Shown one piece after another: positions 1 through 5,515 of a stretch of DNA of 5,841 nucleotides (position 1 is its first letter; every line of letters begins with the position of its first letter). The notes under the pieces were generated by a model. It did not search any database. It had not been told where the DNA came from and was given only the letters and a program-made list of their open reading frames with translations. The stretch covers positions 1 to 5,841 of the forward strand of contig PTLK01000132.1 of assembly GCA_002938075.1 (NCBI GenBank), read 5' to 3'. The stretch comes from Alphaproteobacteria bacterium MarineAlpha3_Bin3 (lineage in GTDB: Bacteria > Pseudomonadota > Alphaproteobacteria > Rhodospirillales > Casp-alpha2). A program made the translations under genes and the position numbers.

Positions 1-261
1 TATGACCAGGTCAAATCCAAGCTGGCGCTAGATTTCGATTCCCTGGGCGCCAAGACCCTCAAGAACATCGACCACCCGGTCATCGTCTATAAGGTCCGGC
101 CCAGCCCGGCCCCCGGCGCCGACCTTGGGGATTCGGACCCCGAACCCGCGGCCCCCGCGCCGGAAGACGATTCCGCCACCCCTCAATGGACCTCATTCGC
201 CACCACCTTCGTGGTGTTGGCGGGAATCGTGATGATCGTATGGGCGTATTACCACAGCTAG
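1..261 (+). CDS. C-terminal end of a class III adenylate/guanylate cyclase with a C-terminal membrane anchor (5' partial)
   Basis: Only the last 86 residues are present; the reading frame is open from base 1 to the TAG stop. Residues 1-33 (YDQVKSKL, then FDSLGAKTLKNI and PVIVYKV) match the segment that closes the catalytic domain of many proteobacterial class III nucleotide cyclases, where an LKNI..PV.VY.V strand follows the last helix. Such enzymes make cAMP (or cGMP) from ATP (or GTP) in the cytoplasm. The metal-binding Asp residues and substrate-specifying residues lie upstream of the window, so substrate cannot be judged. A Pro/Ala/Asp/Glu-rich linker follows (about 34-62), then one hydrophobic helix (about 65-84) and a two-residue tail. 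In many relatives the same point leads into TPR repeats, which are absent here. The family assignment rests on a short motif; the membrane helix is clear. Confidence 0.75.
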   Translation, partial: YDQVKSKLALDFDSLGAKTLKNIDHPVIVYKVRPSPAPGADLGDSDPEPAAPAPEDDSATPQWTSFATTFVVLAGIVMIVWAYYHS

Positions 262-283
262 AAAATTTTGATGAGGTTTTGGA

Positions 284-303
284 CCCGCCATAAGCGGGGT
301 TTT
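284..303 (+). terminator. Weak rho-independent terminator candidate after the cyclase gene
   Basis: A 5-bp GC stem (CCCGC at 284-288 with GCGGG at 294-298) and a 5-nt loop are followed by one G and four T residues (300-303). It begins 22 nt after the cyclase stop and ends before the PsiE start, so it could separate the two units. The stem is short and the T run is minimal; read-through is possible. Confidence 0.35.
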
Positions 304-330
304 GATTCCAGATGGTGAAGAGACACCTCA

Positions 331-777
331 ATGAACACGAACAATTCCGTGGAGAAATTCGGGCCGATCCGGAAACACGCCGAGAAAATCGGCAACCAGC
401 TGATCGACGCCTTCGTCCTCGCCGCGCTGTTCGTTCTAGGCGGGACCATCGTGTGGTCGGCGGTCTATGCCTATCTCGGCATGATGGATCAGGCCTACGG
501 TTCCATATCGGACATCCTGTTGCTGTTCATCTACCTGGAACTCGGCGCCATGGTCGGCATCTATTTCAAGAGCGGCCGGATTCCCGTCCAGTTCCTGATA
601 TTCATCGCCATCACGGTTCTTACCCGCATGCTGGCCAGCGTCACCGTCGTCGACATGAGCAATATGCGCATCCTGGTGATCGTTTCTGCCATTCTGCTTC
701 TGTGCATTGCGGTCCTGGTGTTGTGGTATTCGGAGGAAAAGTACGGCGTGAAGGAGTCCGATTCCTGGCTTACCTAG
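331..777 (+). CDS. PsiE-family (phosphate-starvation-inducible) inner-membrane protein
   Basis: The 148-residue product is almost entirely hydrophobic, with four predicted membrane helices at about 24-48, 60-79, 84-104 and 112-132 and short cytoplasm-like charged ends. The block from D61 to R99 (helix 2 with YLELGAMVGIYF, a short basic loop with R83 and P85, then helix 3 ending in TR) is the conserved core of the PsiE family. The E. coli founder is induced by phosphate starvation; the biochemical function of the family is unknown, and phosphate control here is not shown. Length fits the family (about 130-150 residues). The ATG at 331 is preceded by a weak purine stretch (GAAGAG). It follows the cyclase gene by 69 nt on the same strand and faces the methyltransferase gene across a 13-nt gap. 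No Pho box was recognised upstream. Confidence 0.85.
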   Translation: MNTNNSVEKFGPIRKHAEKIGNQLIDAFVLAALFVLGGTIVWSAVYAYLGMMDQAYGSISDILLLFIYLELGAMVGIYFKSGRIPVQFLIFIAITVLTRMLASVTVVDMSNMRILVIVSAILLLCIAVLVLWYSEEKYGVKESDSWLT

Positions 778-790
778 GAAACCGCCCGGA

Positions 791-1642
791 TCAAGGCTTC
801 CGGCAGACGACCTCGAGTGGGATGATGCGTTTTTCGACGACGCTGCGGACCGAGTTCTTTAGCCTTTCGTCGGCGTCCTCGCCGATGACCACCTTGGGGC
901 TCAAGATCGGTTCGCCCTCGGCGGCGATGCGCGCCCGGGTGCGTTGGTGGATATCCATCATGGCCGCGGTATGGTCGATGATCTCGATATCCCGGAAGCC
1001 GGCGGCCGCCAACAAGTGGCTAATTTCGTCGACTTTCGACAGGTGGCTGTTTTCCGGCGTCAACGCCCAGGGGACCGGGAAAAACGGCGGCCCGTCCGGG
1101 CCTTCGGCGACTTCGGCGGCGACGAACAACCCGCCCGGTTTCAATATCCGGCAGGCTTCGCCGTAAAACGCCGCCTTATCGGAAATGTTCATCGACACGT
1201 TTTGGGAATAGGCGCCGTCGAAGCAGGCGTCGTCGAACGGCAGGTCGAGGGCGTTGGCCTGCCTAAACGACACCCGGTCATCAAGCCCGGTCTTTTCGGT
1301 CAGCATCACCGCCACGTCGCAGAATTCCTGCGTCAGGTCGATGCCGGTGACCCGGCAGCCGTATTCCGAGGCCAAAAACCGCGCCGGCCCGCCGATGCCC
1401 GACCCGATATCGAGGATGTGGCGGCCGGGCCCGGGCGACAGCCTCGCCAGCAGGCCCCGGGTCGCCTCGGCGCCACCGCCGTGCAGGTGGTCCATGGGTT
1501 CCAAATCGGCGACCGTCAAGCTCGATGTAAGGACTCCCGCCTTTTCGAGCGCCGCCATGATGGCCTCGGCGAGCGACCCGTGGGTCCAGTGCTCGGTGAT
1601 TTTTGCTTCGGTTGACATGGCGGGGGGCTTATTGATGTACAT
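791..1642 (-). CDS. Class I SAM-dependent methyltransferase (Methyltransf_11 / sarcosine-dimethylglycine MT-like)
   Basis: The 283-residue soluble protein has a Rossmann-type methyltransferase fold. Motif I is ILDIGSGIGG at residues 76-85, and the acidic residue that binds the SAM ribose is D102 (TGID). The adenine-side motif is NALDLPF (130-136), QNVSMNI follows at 147-153, and LKPGG marks the strand-4/helix turn. The motif DHLHGGG.EATR (51-62) before motif I, with the GSGIGG and QNVSMNI motifs, resembles small-molecule N- or C-methyltransferases of the glycine/sarcosine/dimethylglycine and tocopherol MT type. The substrate cannot be assigned. Two starts are possible: ATG at 1642, and ATG at 1618 (residue 9, MSTEAKI), which begins nearer the conserved region; neither has a good Shine-Dalgarno site. 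It is divergent from the EamA exporter and convergent with the PsiE gene, with no room for a separate terminator. Confidence 0.88.
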   Translation of the reverse strand: MYINKPPAMSTEAKITEHWTHGSLAEAIMAALEKAGVLTSSLTVADLEPMDHLHGGGAEATRGLLARLSPGPGRHILDIGSGIGGPARFLASEYGCRVTGIDLTQEFCDVAVMLTEKTGLDDRVSFRQANALDLPFDDACFDGAYSQNVSMNISDKAAFYGEACRILKPGGLFVAAEVAEGPDGPPFFPVPWALTPENSHLSKVDEISHLLAAAGFRDIEIIDHTAAMMDIHQRTRARIAAEGEPILSPKVVIGEDADERLKNSVRSVVEKRIIPLEVVCRKP

Positions 1643-1736
1643 TGTCCGAGAACGCTAGTTTAGGCCAACTCCCACCCATCAGGCCACCCCGTCCACAGGG
1701 GCAAGCCGACCCGCCGCACCAAGGATTCAGGCCCCC

Positions 1737-2645
1737 ATGCCCGAACAAACGCCCGCGCCACCGCCCCGGGACAACCTCCGGGGCATCCTGTGGATGGCCC
1801 TGTTCACGCTTTGCATGAGCGCCATGCATGCCGCCGTCCGCCATGTCTCGGGCGACCTGCACCCGTTCGAGATCGCGTTCTTTCGGCTGCTGTTCGGGTT
1901 CGTCATCGTCCTGCCGTGGTTTATCAAGCTCGGATGGGCGCCGCTCAAGACCCGGCGTTTCGGGTTGATGAGCCTGCGCGGGGTATTGAACCTGACCTGC
2001 ATGATGGCGTTCTTTTTCGCCCTTTCCATCACGCCGCTGGCCGAAGTCACGGCGTTGATGTTTTCGGCCCCCATCTTCGCCACCGTCCTTGCCATGGCGG
2101 TGTTCGGCGAAAGGGCGGGGGCCAGGCGCTGGACCGCCATCGCATTCGGCTTCGCCGGGACCTTGGTGGTGTTGCAGCCGGGGTTCGAGACCATCGGGCT
2201 GGGGCCGATGCTGGTGCTGTTCGCCGCCTTCGGTTGGGGCATCTGCATGGTCATCATCAAGTCCCTAGGCAAGACCGAATCCAGCGTCACCATTATCACC
2301 TACATGTCACTGGTGATGACGCCGTTGTCGCTGATCCCGGCGCTGTGGGTGTGGCAGTGGCCGACGGACTGGCAATGGGTGTGGCTGCTGGTCATCGGCT
2401 TGCTCGGCGGCGCCGGACAGATGTCGATGACCGAAGCGCTGCGTGCCGCCGAGACCCACGCCGTGGCGCCGGTGGATTTTTTGAAGCTGATCTGGATTTC
2501 GGTAATCGCCTTTTTTGCCTTCGGCGAGGTCCCGGGCCCATACACCTGGATCGGCGGCGTCATGATCTTCGGCGCCACCGCCTTCATCGCCTGGCGCGAG
2601 CACGTGCTGAGGTCGGCCCCATTGCCGCGGGTGGAAACGACGTAA
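1737..2645 (+). CDS. EamA/DMT-superfamily transporter (10 TM)
   Basis: The 302-residue protein shows about ten membrane helices, roughly at 16-35, 44-64, 78-98, 100-120, 128-146, 151-170, 182-203, 212-232, 244-265 and 268-288. This fits the duplicated five-helix EamA layout of drug/metabolite transporters. The first half has FEIAFFRLLFG and, near the end of helix 4, FGER; the second half repeats the pattern with APVDFLKLIW and FGEVPG. Family members move small metabolites (amino acids, riboflavin, SAM, nucleosides) across the inner membrane, often as exporters; sequence alone does not fix the substrate. The ATG at 1737 has AAGGA at 1721-1725 with 11-nt spacing. It is divergently arranged with the methyltransferase, so a functional link is possible but unproven. 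Its stop lies 3 nt from the stop of the opposing aldolase-family gene. Confidence 0.9.
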   Translation: MPEQTPAPPPRDNLRGILWMALFTLCMSAMHAAVRHVSGDLHPFEIAFFRLLFGFVIVLPWFIKLGWAPLKTRRFGLMSLRGVLNLTCMMAFFFALSITPLAEVTALMFSAPIFATVLAMAVFGERAGARRWTAIAFGFAGTLVVLQPGFETIGLGPMLVLFAAFGWGICMVIIKSLGKTESSVTIITYMSLVMTPLSLIPALWVWQWPTDWQWVWLLVIGLLGGAGQMSMTEALRAAETHAVAPVDFLKLIWISVIAFFAFGEVPGPYTWIGGVMIFGATAFIAWREHVLRSAPLPRVETT

Positions 2646-2648
2646 GTC

Positions 2649-3449
2649 TTAGTCTTCCTCCAGGCACTCGGCCTCGTCCAGGAGCACCAAGCGGGCGTAA
2701 TAATGAAACGTGGCGTTCAGGGATTGCGGCTTGAGGCGGTAGTCATGGGCCTGGCGCCCGGCCTCGGGCGGCAGCGGTTGGATTTTCCCCGCCGCCATGG
2801 CCAGCAGTTGCAAACGCGCTGCGCGCTCGATGAACATCGCCCGCATCGCCGCCTCCTCGACCGTGGCCGCGGCCGCCAACTGGCCGTGATGGGCGAGAAG
2901 CACGGAATTCTTATTGCCCAGTGCAGACGAGATCAGCTCCCCTTCCTCGTCGCCGATCGGCGGGCCCGGCCACGTCTCCAGCCAGGCGCAATCGTCATAA
3001 AACATCGACGTGTCCATATGCGCGGCCTGCAGCGGCACGCCGATCATCGACAGCGCCGAACAATAGGGCGGATGGGTGTGGACGATGCATTGGACGTCGG
3101 GACGCGCGCGGTAAATCCACCGGTGAAACCGGTTCGCCGGATTGGCCATGCCGTCGCCCTCGAGCACGTTCAGGTCGTCATCGACGAGCAGAAAATCGGC
3201 GGCGCGGGTTTCCTCCAGCCCCAGGCCGAAGCGCGCCGTCCATAGGGTCGCCGGATCGTCACCGCGGGCGGTGATCTGCCCGGCCAGGGCCGAGCCGTGC
3301 TCTTCCCTGGCCAGCATGCGGGCGGTCAGCGCGAGCTTCTGGCGCAGGCTCCAGTCCGGCACCGCCAAGTGTTGCTCCATCTCCGCCGTCGCCCGGGCGT
3401 CGAAGTCGGCTTTCGGTTTGTGCTTAGGCTTGGATTCGCCGTCGGCCAT
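2649..3449 (-). CDS. Class II aldolase/adducin-family protein
   Basis: The 266-residue protein belongs to the class II aldolase/adducin fold, which includes L-fuculose-phosphate aldolase, ribulose-5-phosphate epimerase and adducin head domains. The zinc-site histidines are visible: H124 and H126 in VHTHPPY, and H188 in AHHGQL. The IYRARPDV segment just before the first pair is also typical. In FucA the catalytic acid is a Glu four residues before the His of the RFH motif; here that place is A105 (ANRFH), so classical retro-aldol activity is doubtful, as in many uncharacterised relatives. The first ~15 residues are Lys/Pro-rich and probably disordered. The ATG at 3449 is chosen because AGGAG (3458-3462) lies 8 nt upstream; the frame also extends six codons further to a TTG at 3467, which would overlap that site. 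It is divergent from maiA. Confidence 0.87.
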   Translation of the reverse strand: MADGESKPKHKPKADFDARATAEMEQHLAVPDWSLRQKLALTARMLAREEHGSALAGQITARGDDPATLWTARFGLGLEETRAADFLLVDDDLNVLEGDGMANPANRFHRWIYRARPDVQCIVHTHPPYCSALSMIGVPLQAAHMDTSMFYDDCAWLETWPGPPIGDEEGELISSALGNKNSVLLAHHGQLAAAATVEEAAMRAMFIERAARLQLLAMAAGKIQPLPPEAGRQAHDYRLKPQSLNATFHYYARLVLLDEAECLEED

Positions 3450-3457
3450 CGGTGGTT

Positions 3458-3462
3458 CTCCT
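3458..3462 (-). promoter_or_regulatory. Ribosome binding site that fixes the start of the aldolase-family gene
   Basis: AGGAG on the minus strand with 8 nt to the ATG at 3449. A longer reading from the in-frame TTG at 3467 would place this motif inside the coding region and has no comparable site of its own, so the shorter form is preferred. Confidence 0.7.
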
Positions 3463-3495
3463 CTCAACCCCGCCGCCTGTCATAAAAACTTAACA

Positions 3496-3522
3496 TTGGC
3501 GAAAAGGAAACCCATGTATGAT
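3496..3522 (+). promoter_or_regulatory. Sigma70-like promoter candidate for maiA
   Basis: A -10 like TATGAT (3517-3522) is preceded at 15-bp spacing by TTGGCG (3496-3501); an ATTGGC register gives 16 bp. Transcription would begin near 3528-3530, leaving a leader of about 30 nt before the ATG at 3561. If correct, the upstream ATG at 3518, which overlaps the -10, is not on this transcript. Spacing is shorter than ideal. Confidence 0.4.
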
Positions 3523-4225
3523 CCCGTGTAAAATCCCGGGCCGTTCCATAGGGGTGTTTAATGCTACTCTACACGTTTTTTCAATCGGGGTCCGCCTACT
3601 GAGCTACCGGGCCCGGATCGCGCTGGCGCTCAAGGGGATCCAGTACGAGCCGGTTAATGTCGTCGGTGGACGCGGGTCCGACGACCTCAAGAAACAGGAA
3701 TACTTGGACCTCAACCCGTCGGCGGTGGTTCCGACGCTGGTCGACGGCGATAGCGTCCTGACCCAGTCCATCCCGATCATGGAATACTTGGAGGAAACCT
3801 ATCCGGAAACACCGATTCTTCCCGCCGATGCTGCCGGCCGGGCCCGGGTCCGCGCCATCGCCCAGGTGATGGTCAGCGACACCCACCCCCTCCGCACAGC
3901 ACGGGTGGTCGAATTCATCTACGAGACGTTGGGGCTGGAGAAAGAGGACCTGGACCAATGGCTGAAGCATTGGAACGAACGCGGGTTCGGGGCCGTCGAA
4001 TGGATGCTCGCCGATGGTCGAATCCCCGGCGATTTTTGCCACGGCAACGAGCCGACCATGGCCAACATCTGCCTGGTTGCGCAGATTTTCGTGGCCGAGA
4101 AATTTGGCGCCGACCTGTCGGGCCTGGCGAACGTCAACCGCATCCATGGCACCTGCATGGCGCATCCGGCCTTCCGCGACACGGCCCCTGGCAAACAGCC
4201 GGACAACCCGGACCATCAAAAATAA
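3518..4225 (+). CDS. maiA: Maleylacetoacetate isomerase (zeta-class GST), apparently frameshifted near its start
   Basis: Zeta GSTs isomerise maleylacetoacetate to fumarylacetoacetate with glutathione in tyrosine/homogentisate breakdown. From YRARIALALKG onward the frame is intact and typical: LNPSAVVPTL, the glutathione-binding QSIPIMEYLEETYP, a helical C-terminal domain with HPLR, and GDFCHGNEPTMANICLVAQ. The expected N-terminus is in another frame: ATG at 3561, behind AGGGG (3550-3554, 6-nt spacing), encodes MLLYTFFQSGSAY and then hits TGA at 3600-3602. Removing 8 nt joins this to RARIAL with exact family spacing and gives 218 residues, the usual size. The boundaries listed are those of the open frame, which runs from an ATG at 3518 (AAGGA at 3504-3508, 9-nt spacing). 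That frame replaces the first strand and the Ser active-site loop with an unrelated sequence, so its product would probably be inactive. It is either a recent pseudogene or a sequence error. The fold assignment is firm. Confidence 0.85.
   Translation: MIPCKIPGRSIGVFNATLHVFSIGVRLLSYRARIALALKGIQYEPVNVVGGRGSDDLKKQEYLDLNPSAVVPTLVDGDSVLTQSIPIMEYLEETYPETPILPADAAGRARVRAIAQVMVSDTHPLRTARVVEFIYETLGLEKEDLDQWLKHWNERGFGAVEWMLADGRIPGDFCHGNEPTMANICLVAQIFVAEKFGADLSGLANVNRIHGTCMAHPAFRDTAPGKQPDNPDHQK
3597..3607 (+). other. maiA: 8-nt insertion causing the maiA frameshift
   Basis: The bases CTAC-TGAG-CTAC (3596-3607) carry a CTAC repeat around TGAG. Deleting any one equivalent 8-nt unit (for example TGAGCTAC at 3600-3607) restores an in-frame SAYRARIAL that aligns without gaps to the zeta-GST consensus SSCSWRVRIAL. 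The insertion creates an in-frame TGA. A single missing base nearby would also restore frame, but would add three residues to a conserved loop. Confidence 0.6.
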
Positions 4226-4309
4226 GGATATTCCACCCGGCGTCCTAAAGGGCGCAATACAAAACCGCCCCGGGCCATACAATCCCTCTGTCTTTTGGGC
4301 CGAAAGGAC

Positions 4310-4337
4310 GAAGGGCCCCGGTTTCCCGGAGCCCTTC
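4310..4337 (-). terminator. Hairpin terminator of the tRNA-Val gene
   Basis: A 12-bp stem (4337-4326 with 4321-4310, one G-U pair) closes on a GAAA tetraloop on the minus strand. It starts 2 nt after the encoded CCA of the tRNA. The run behind it is only GTCCTTTC, so the U-tract is poor, but stem strength and position support termination or 3'-end processing of the tRNA precursor. A second, imperfect small stem (4290-4296 with 4303-4309) follows it. Confidence 0.6.
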
Positions 4338-4339
4338 GA

Positions 4340-4414
4340 TGGTGGGCACGACTGGGATTGAACCAGTGACCCCCTCGATGTCAACGAGGTGCTCTCCCGC
4401 TGAGCTACGCGCCC
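4340..4414 (-). tRNA. tRNA-Val (anticodon GAC)
   Basis: On the minus strand a full cloverleaf can be folded. The acceptor stem is GGGCGCG (4414-4408) with CGTGCCC (4350-4344, one G-U pair). The D arm has stem GCTC/GAGC and an AGCGGGA loop, and the anticodon stem is CCTCG/CGAGG. The anticodon loop is TTGACAT with GAC at positions 34-36, the variable loop has five bases, and the T stem is ACTGG/CCAGT with loop TTCAATC. The discriminator is A (4343) and CCA is encoded (4342-4340). The mature length of 72 nt plus CCA is normal. The GAC anticodon reads GUC and GUU valine codons. No intron or neighbouring tRNA is seen. Confidence 0.97.
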
Positions 4415-4455
4415 TTTGATCGCAAGCCTAAGTTGATAACAAGCCCGAGTCGGGC

Positions 4456-4484
4456 GTTTTAGCGCTGACCGGCGCTCTTGGCAA
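4456..4484 (-). promoter_or_regulatory. Promoter candidate for tRNA-Val, with GC-rich discriminator
   Basis: On the minus strand TTGCCA (4484-4479) is followed after 17 bp by TAAAAC (4461-4456). Transcription would begin near 4449, giving a leader of about 35 nt before the tRNA 5' end. The bases after the -10 are GCCCGAC, a GC-rich discriminator of the type linked to ppGpp (stringent) control of stable RNA promoters; stringent control here is inference. Confidence 0.5.
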
Positions 4485-4507
4485 GGCGGCGCGGGCGGGG
4501 GTATAAA
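4478..4507 (+). promoter_or_regulatory. Sigma70-like promoter of the N-formylglutamate amidohydrolase gene
   Basis: TTGGCA (4478-4483, 5 of 6 consensus bases) and TATAAA (4502-4507, 5 of 6) are separated by 18 bp. Transcription would start near 4514, with a leader of about 58 nt. Its -35 overlaps the -35 of the opposing tRNA promoter by five bases (4479-4483). No operator or riboswitch fold was recognised in the leader. Confidence 0.6.
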
Positions 4508-4572
4508 TCTCTCACGCCGTTTCCGGGGCCGGTGATCGCGCCCGGGGCCGGATCGGACCAAGGGAGACGATC

Positions 4573-5505
4573 TTGACCGTACCCGACGACAGCGCGCAGA
4601 GAGCCTTCGCCGCTACTGAGACGGACGACAACCGGAGCCCGGTTCCGCCCTGGCGGCTGCTGGCGCCGGCTGAACAAACAGCGCCGGTGGTCTTTGCCTC
4701 GCCCCATTCCGGGCGCGATTACCCGCCCGAGTTCATCGCCGCGTCGCGGCTCAACGTGGTCAGTCTGCGGCGTTCGGAAGATGCCTTCATGGACGAGATC
4801 TTCGCCGCCGCCCCCGATTTCGGCGCGCCGCTTCTGTGCGCCCGCTTTCCCCGCGCCTACGTAGACGCCAACCGCGAGGCTTTCGAGCTCGACCCGGCGA
4901 TGTTCACCGACCCGCTACCCGATTACGTCAACACCCGCTCGCCGCGGATAGCCGCCGGGCTCGGCACCATCGCCAGGGTGGTCACCGACGGCGAGGACAT
5001 CTATCACGAACCGCTCAGGTTCGAAGACGCCCTTGGCCGCATCGAGGCCCTTTACCGGCCCTACCACAAGGCCCTGCAGGGGTTGTTGCAGGCGACCCAA
5101 GAGCGGTTCGGCGGCTGCCTGCTGGTTGATTGCCATTCGATGCCGTCGGGGCAATTGGCGCCCGAGCTCGGGGCCGGCGACGGCAACAAGCCGGCCGACA
5201 TTGTGCTCGGCGATTGTTTCGGTACCTCCTCGGCGCCGGCGGTGACCGATATCGCCAAGGCGGCGCTCGAGGCCTCGGGCTTCACCGTCGCCCTCAACAA
5301 ACCCTATGCCGGCGGCTTTACGACCCACCATTACGGCCGCCCCAGGGAAGGGGTCCATGTGCTGCAGGTCGAAATCAACCGGGCGCTCTATATGGATGAA
5401 AAGCTGGTCCGGCGCGGCCCCGGGCTGCCGGCCCTGAAGTGCCGCCTGGGCCCGTTGATGCGGGCGCTGGCCGATATCGACCCGGCAATCCTCAAAGCGC
5501 CCTGA
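4573..5505 (+). CDS. N-formylglutamate amidohydrolase family protein
   Basis: The 310-residue protein matches the N-formylglutamate amidohydrolase family, zinc-dependent hydrolases that release glutamate and formate from N-formylglutamate at the end of one histidine degradation route. Visible landmarks are SPHSGRDYP (43-51, candidate metal His), PRAYVDANRE (93-102), GLGTIARVV (129-137), YRPYH (161-165), VDCHSMPS (185-192, His and Asp), ADIVLGDCFGTSS, GGFTTHHYGRP (247-257) and QVEINRALYM (265-274). The start is a TTG at 4573 with AGGGAG (4561-4566) 6 nt upstream; the first in-frame ATG is residue 73, past the first catalytic motif, so the TTG is needed. Residues 1-30 are variable and probably unstructured. 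No hutU, hutH or hutI gene is in view, so its real amide substrate may differ. It is probably co-transcribed with the acetyltransferase gene 10 nt downstream. Confidence 0.9.
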   Translation: MTVPDDSAQRAFAATETDDNRSPVPPWRLLAPAEQTAPVVFASPHSGRDYPPEFIAASRLNVVSLRRSEDAFMDEIFAAAPDFGAPLLCARFPRAYVDANREAFELDPAMFTDPLPDYVNTRSPRIAAGLGTIARVVTDGEDIYHEPLRFEDALGRIEALYRPYHKALQGLLQATQERFGGCLLVDCHSMPSGQLAPELGAGDGNKPADIVLGDCFGTSSAPAVTDIAKAALEASGFTVALNKPYAGGFTTHHYGRPREGVHVLQVEINRALYMDEKLVRRGPGLPALKCRLGPLMRALADIDPAILKAP

Positions 5506-5515
5506 GGGACCGCCG

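Noticed and set aside
312..1166. 284-codon plus-strand frame overlapping the PsiE and methyltransferase genes.
   Set aside because: It is out of frame with PsiE and antisense to the methyltransferase, and its Arg/His-rich translation shows no domain.
1643..1736. Promoters in the methyltransferase/exporter divergent gap.
   Set aside because: Promoters must lie here or nearby, but the best candidates (TTGATG with TAGTTT on plus, TAAACT on minus) match consensus too weakly to annotate.
3561..3607. Programmed ribosomal frameshift joining the two maiA frames.
   Set aside because: A -1 (or +2) shift is needed, but there is no X-XXY-YYZ heptamer in the right register near the TGA; the T-run at 3576-3581 fits poorly, and shifting there would drop the catalytic Ser loop.
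3541..3612. tRNA-like 5' end on the minus strand (GGGCCCGGTAGCTCAGTAGG) inside maiA.
   Set aside because: No anticodon stem or T arm with TTCRA can be folded downstream, and the sequence encodes the GST start; only the short D-arm word is shared.
4240..4255. Small stem (GCGTCC/GGGCGC, loop TAAA) 15 nt after the maiA stop.
   Set aside because: Only 6 bp with one G-U pair and no T-run behind it; not convincing as a terminator.
4443..4460. Hairpin GCCCG-AGT-CGGGC followed by GTTTT as a plus-strand terminator for maiA.
   Set aside because: It is over 200 nt past the stop, beyond a tRNA gene, with a 5-bp stem; the T-run is better explained as the tRNA promoter -10 on the other strand. Occasional termination of read-through cannot be excluded.
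3596..4561. Long open frame on the minus strand (321 codons) spanning maiA, the tRNA gene and the promoter region.
   Set aside because: It runs antisense through a recognisable GST and through a tRNA gene, has no family motifs and a composition typical of GC-rich shadow frames.
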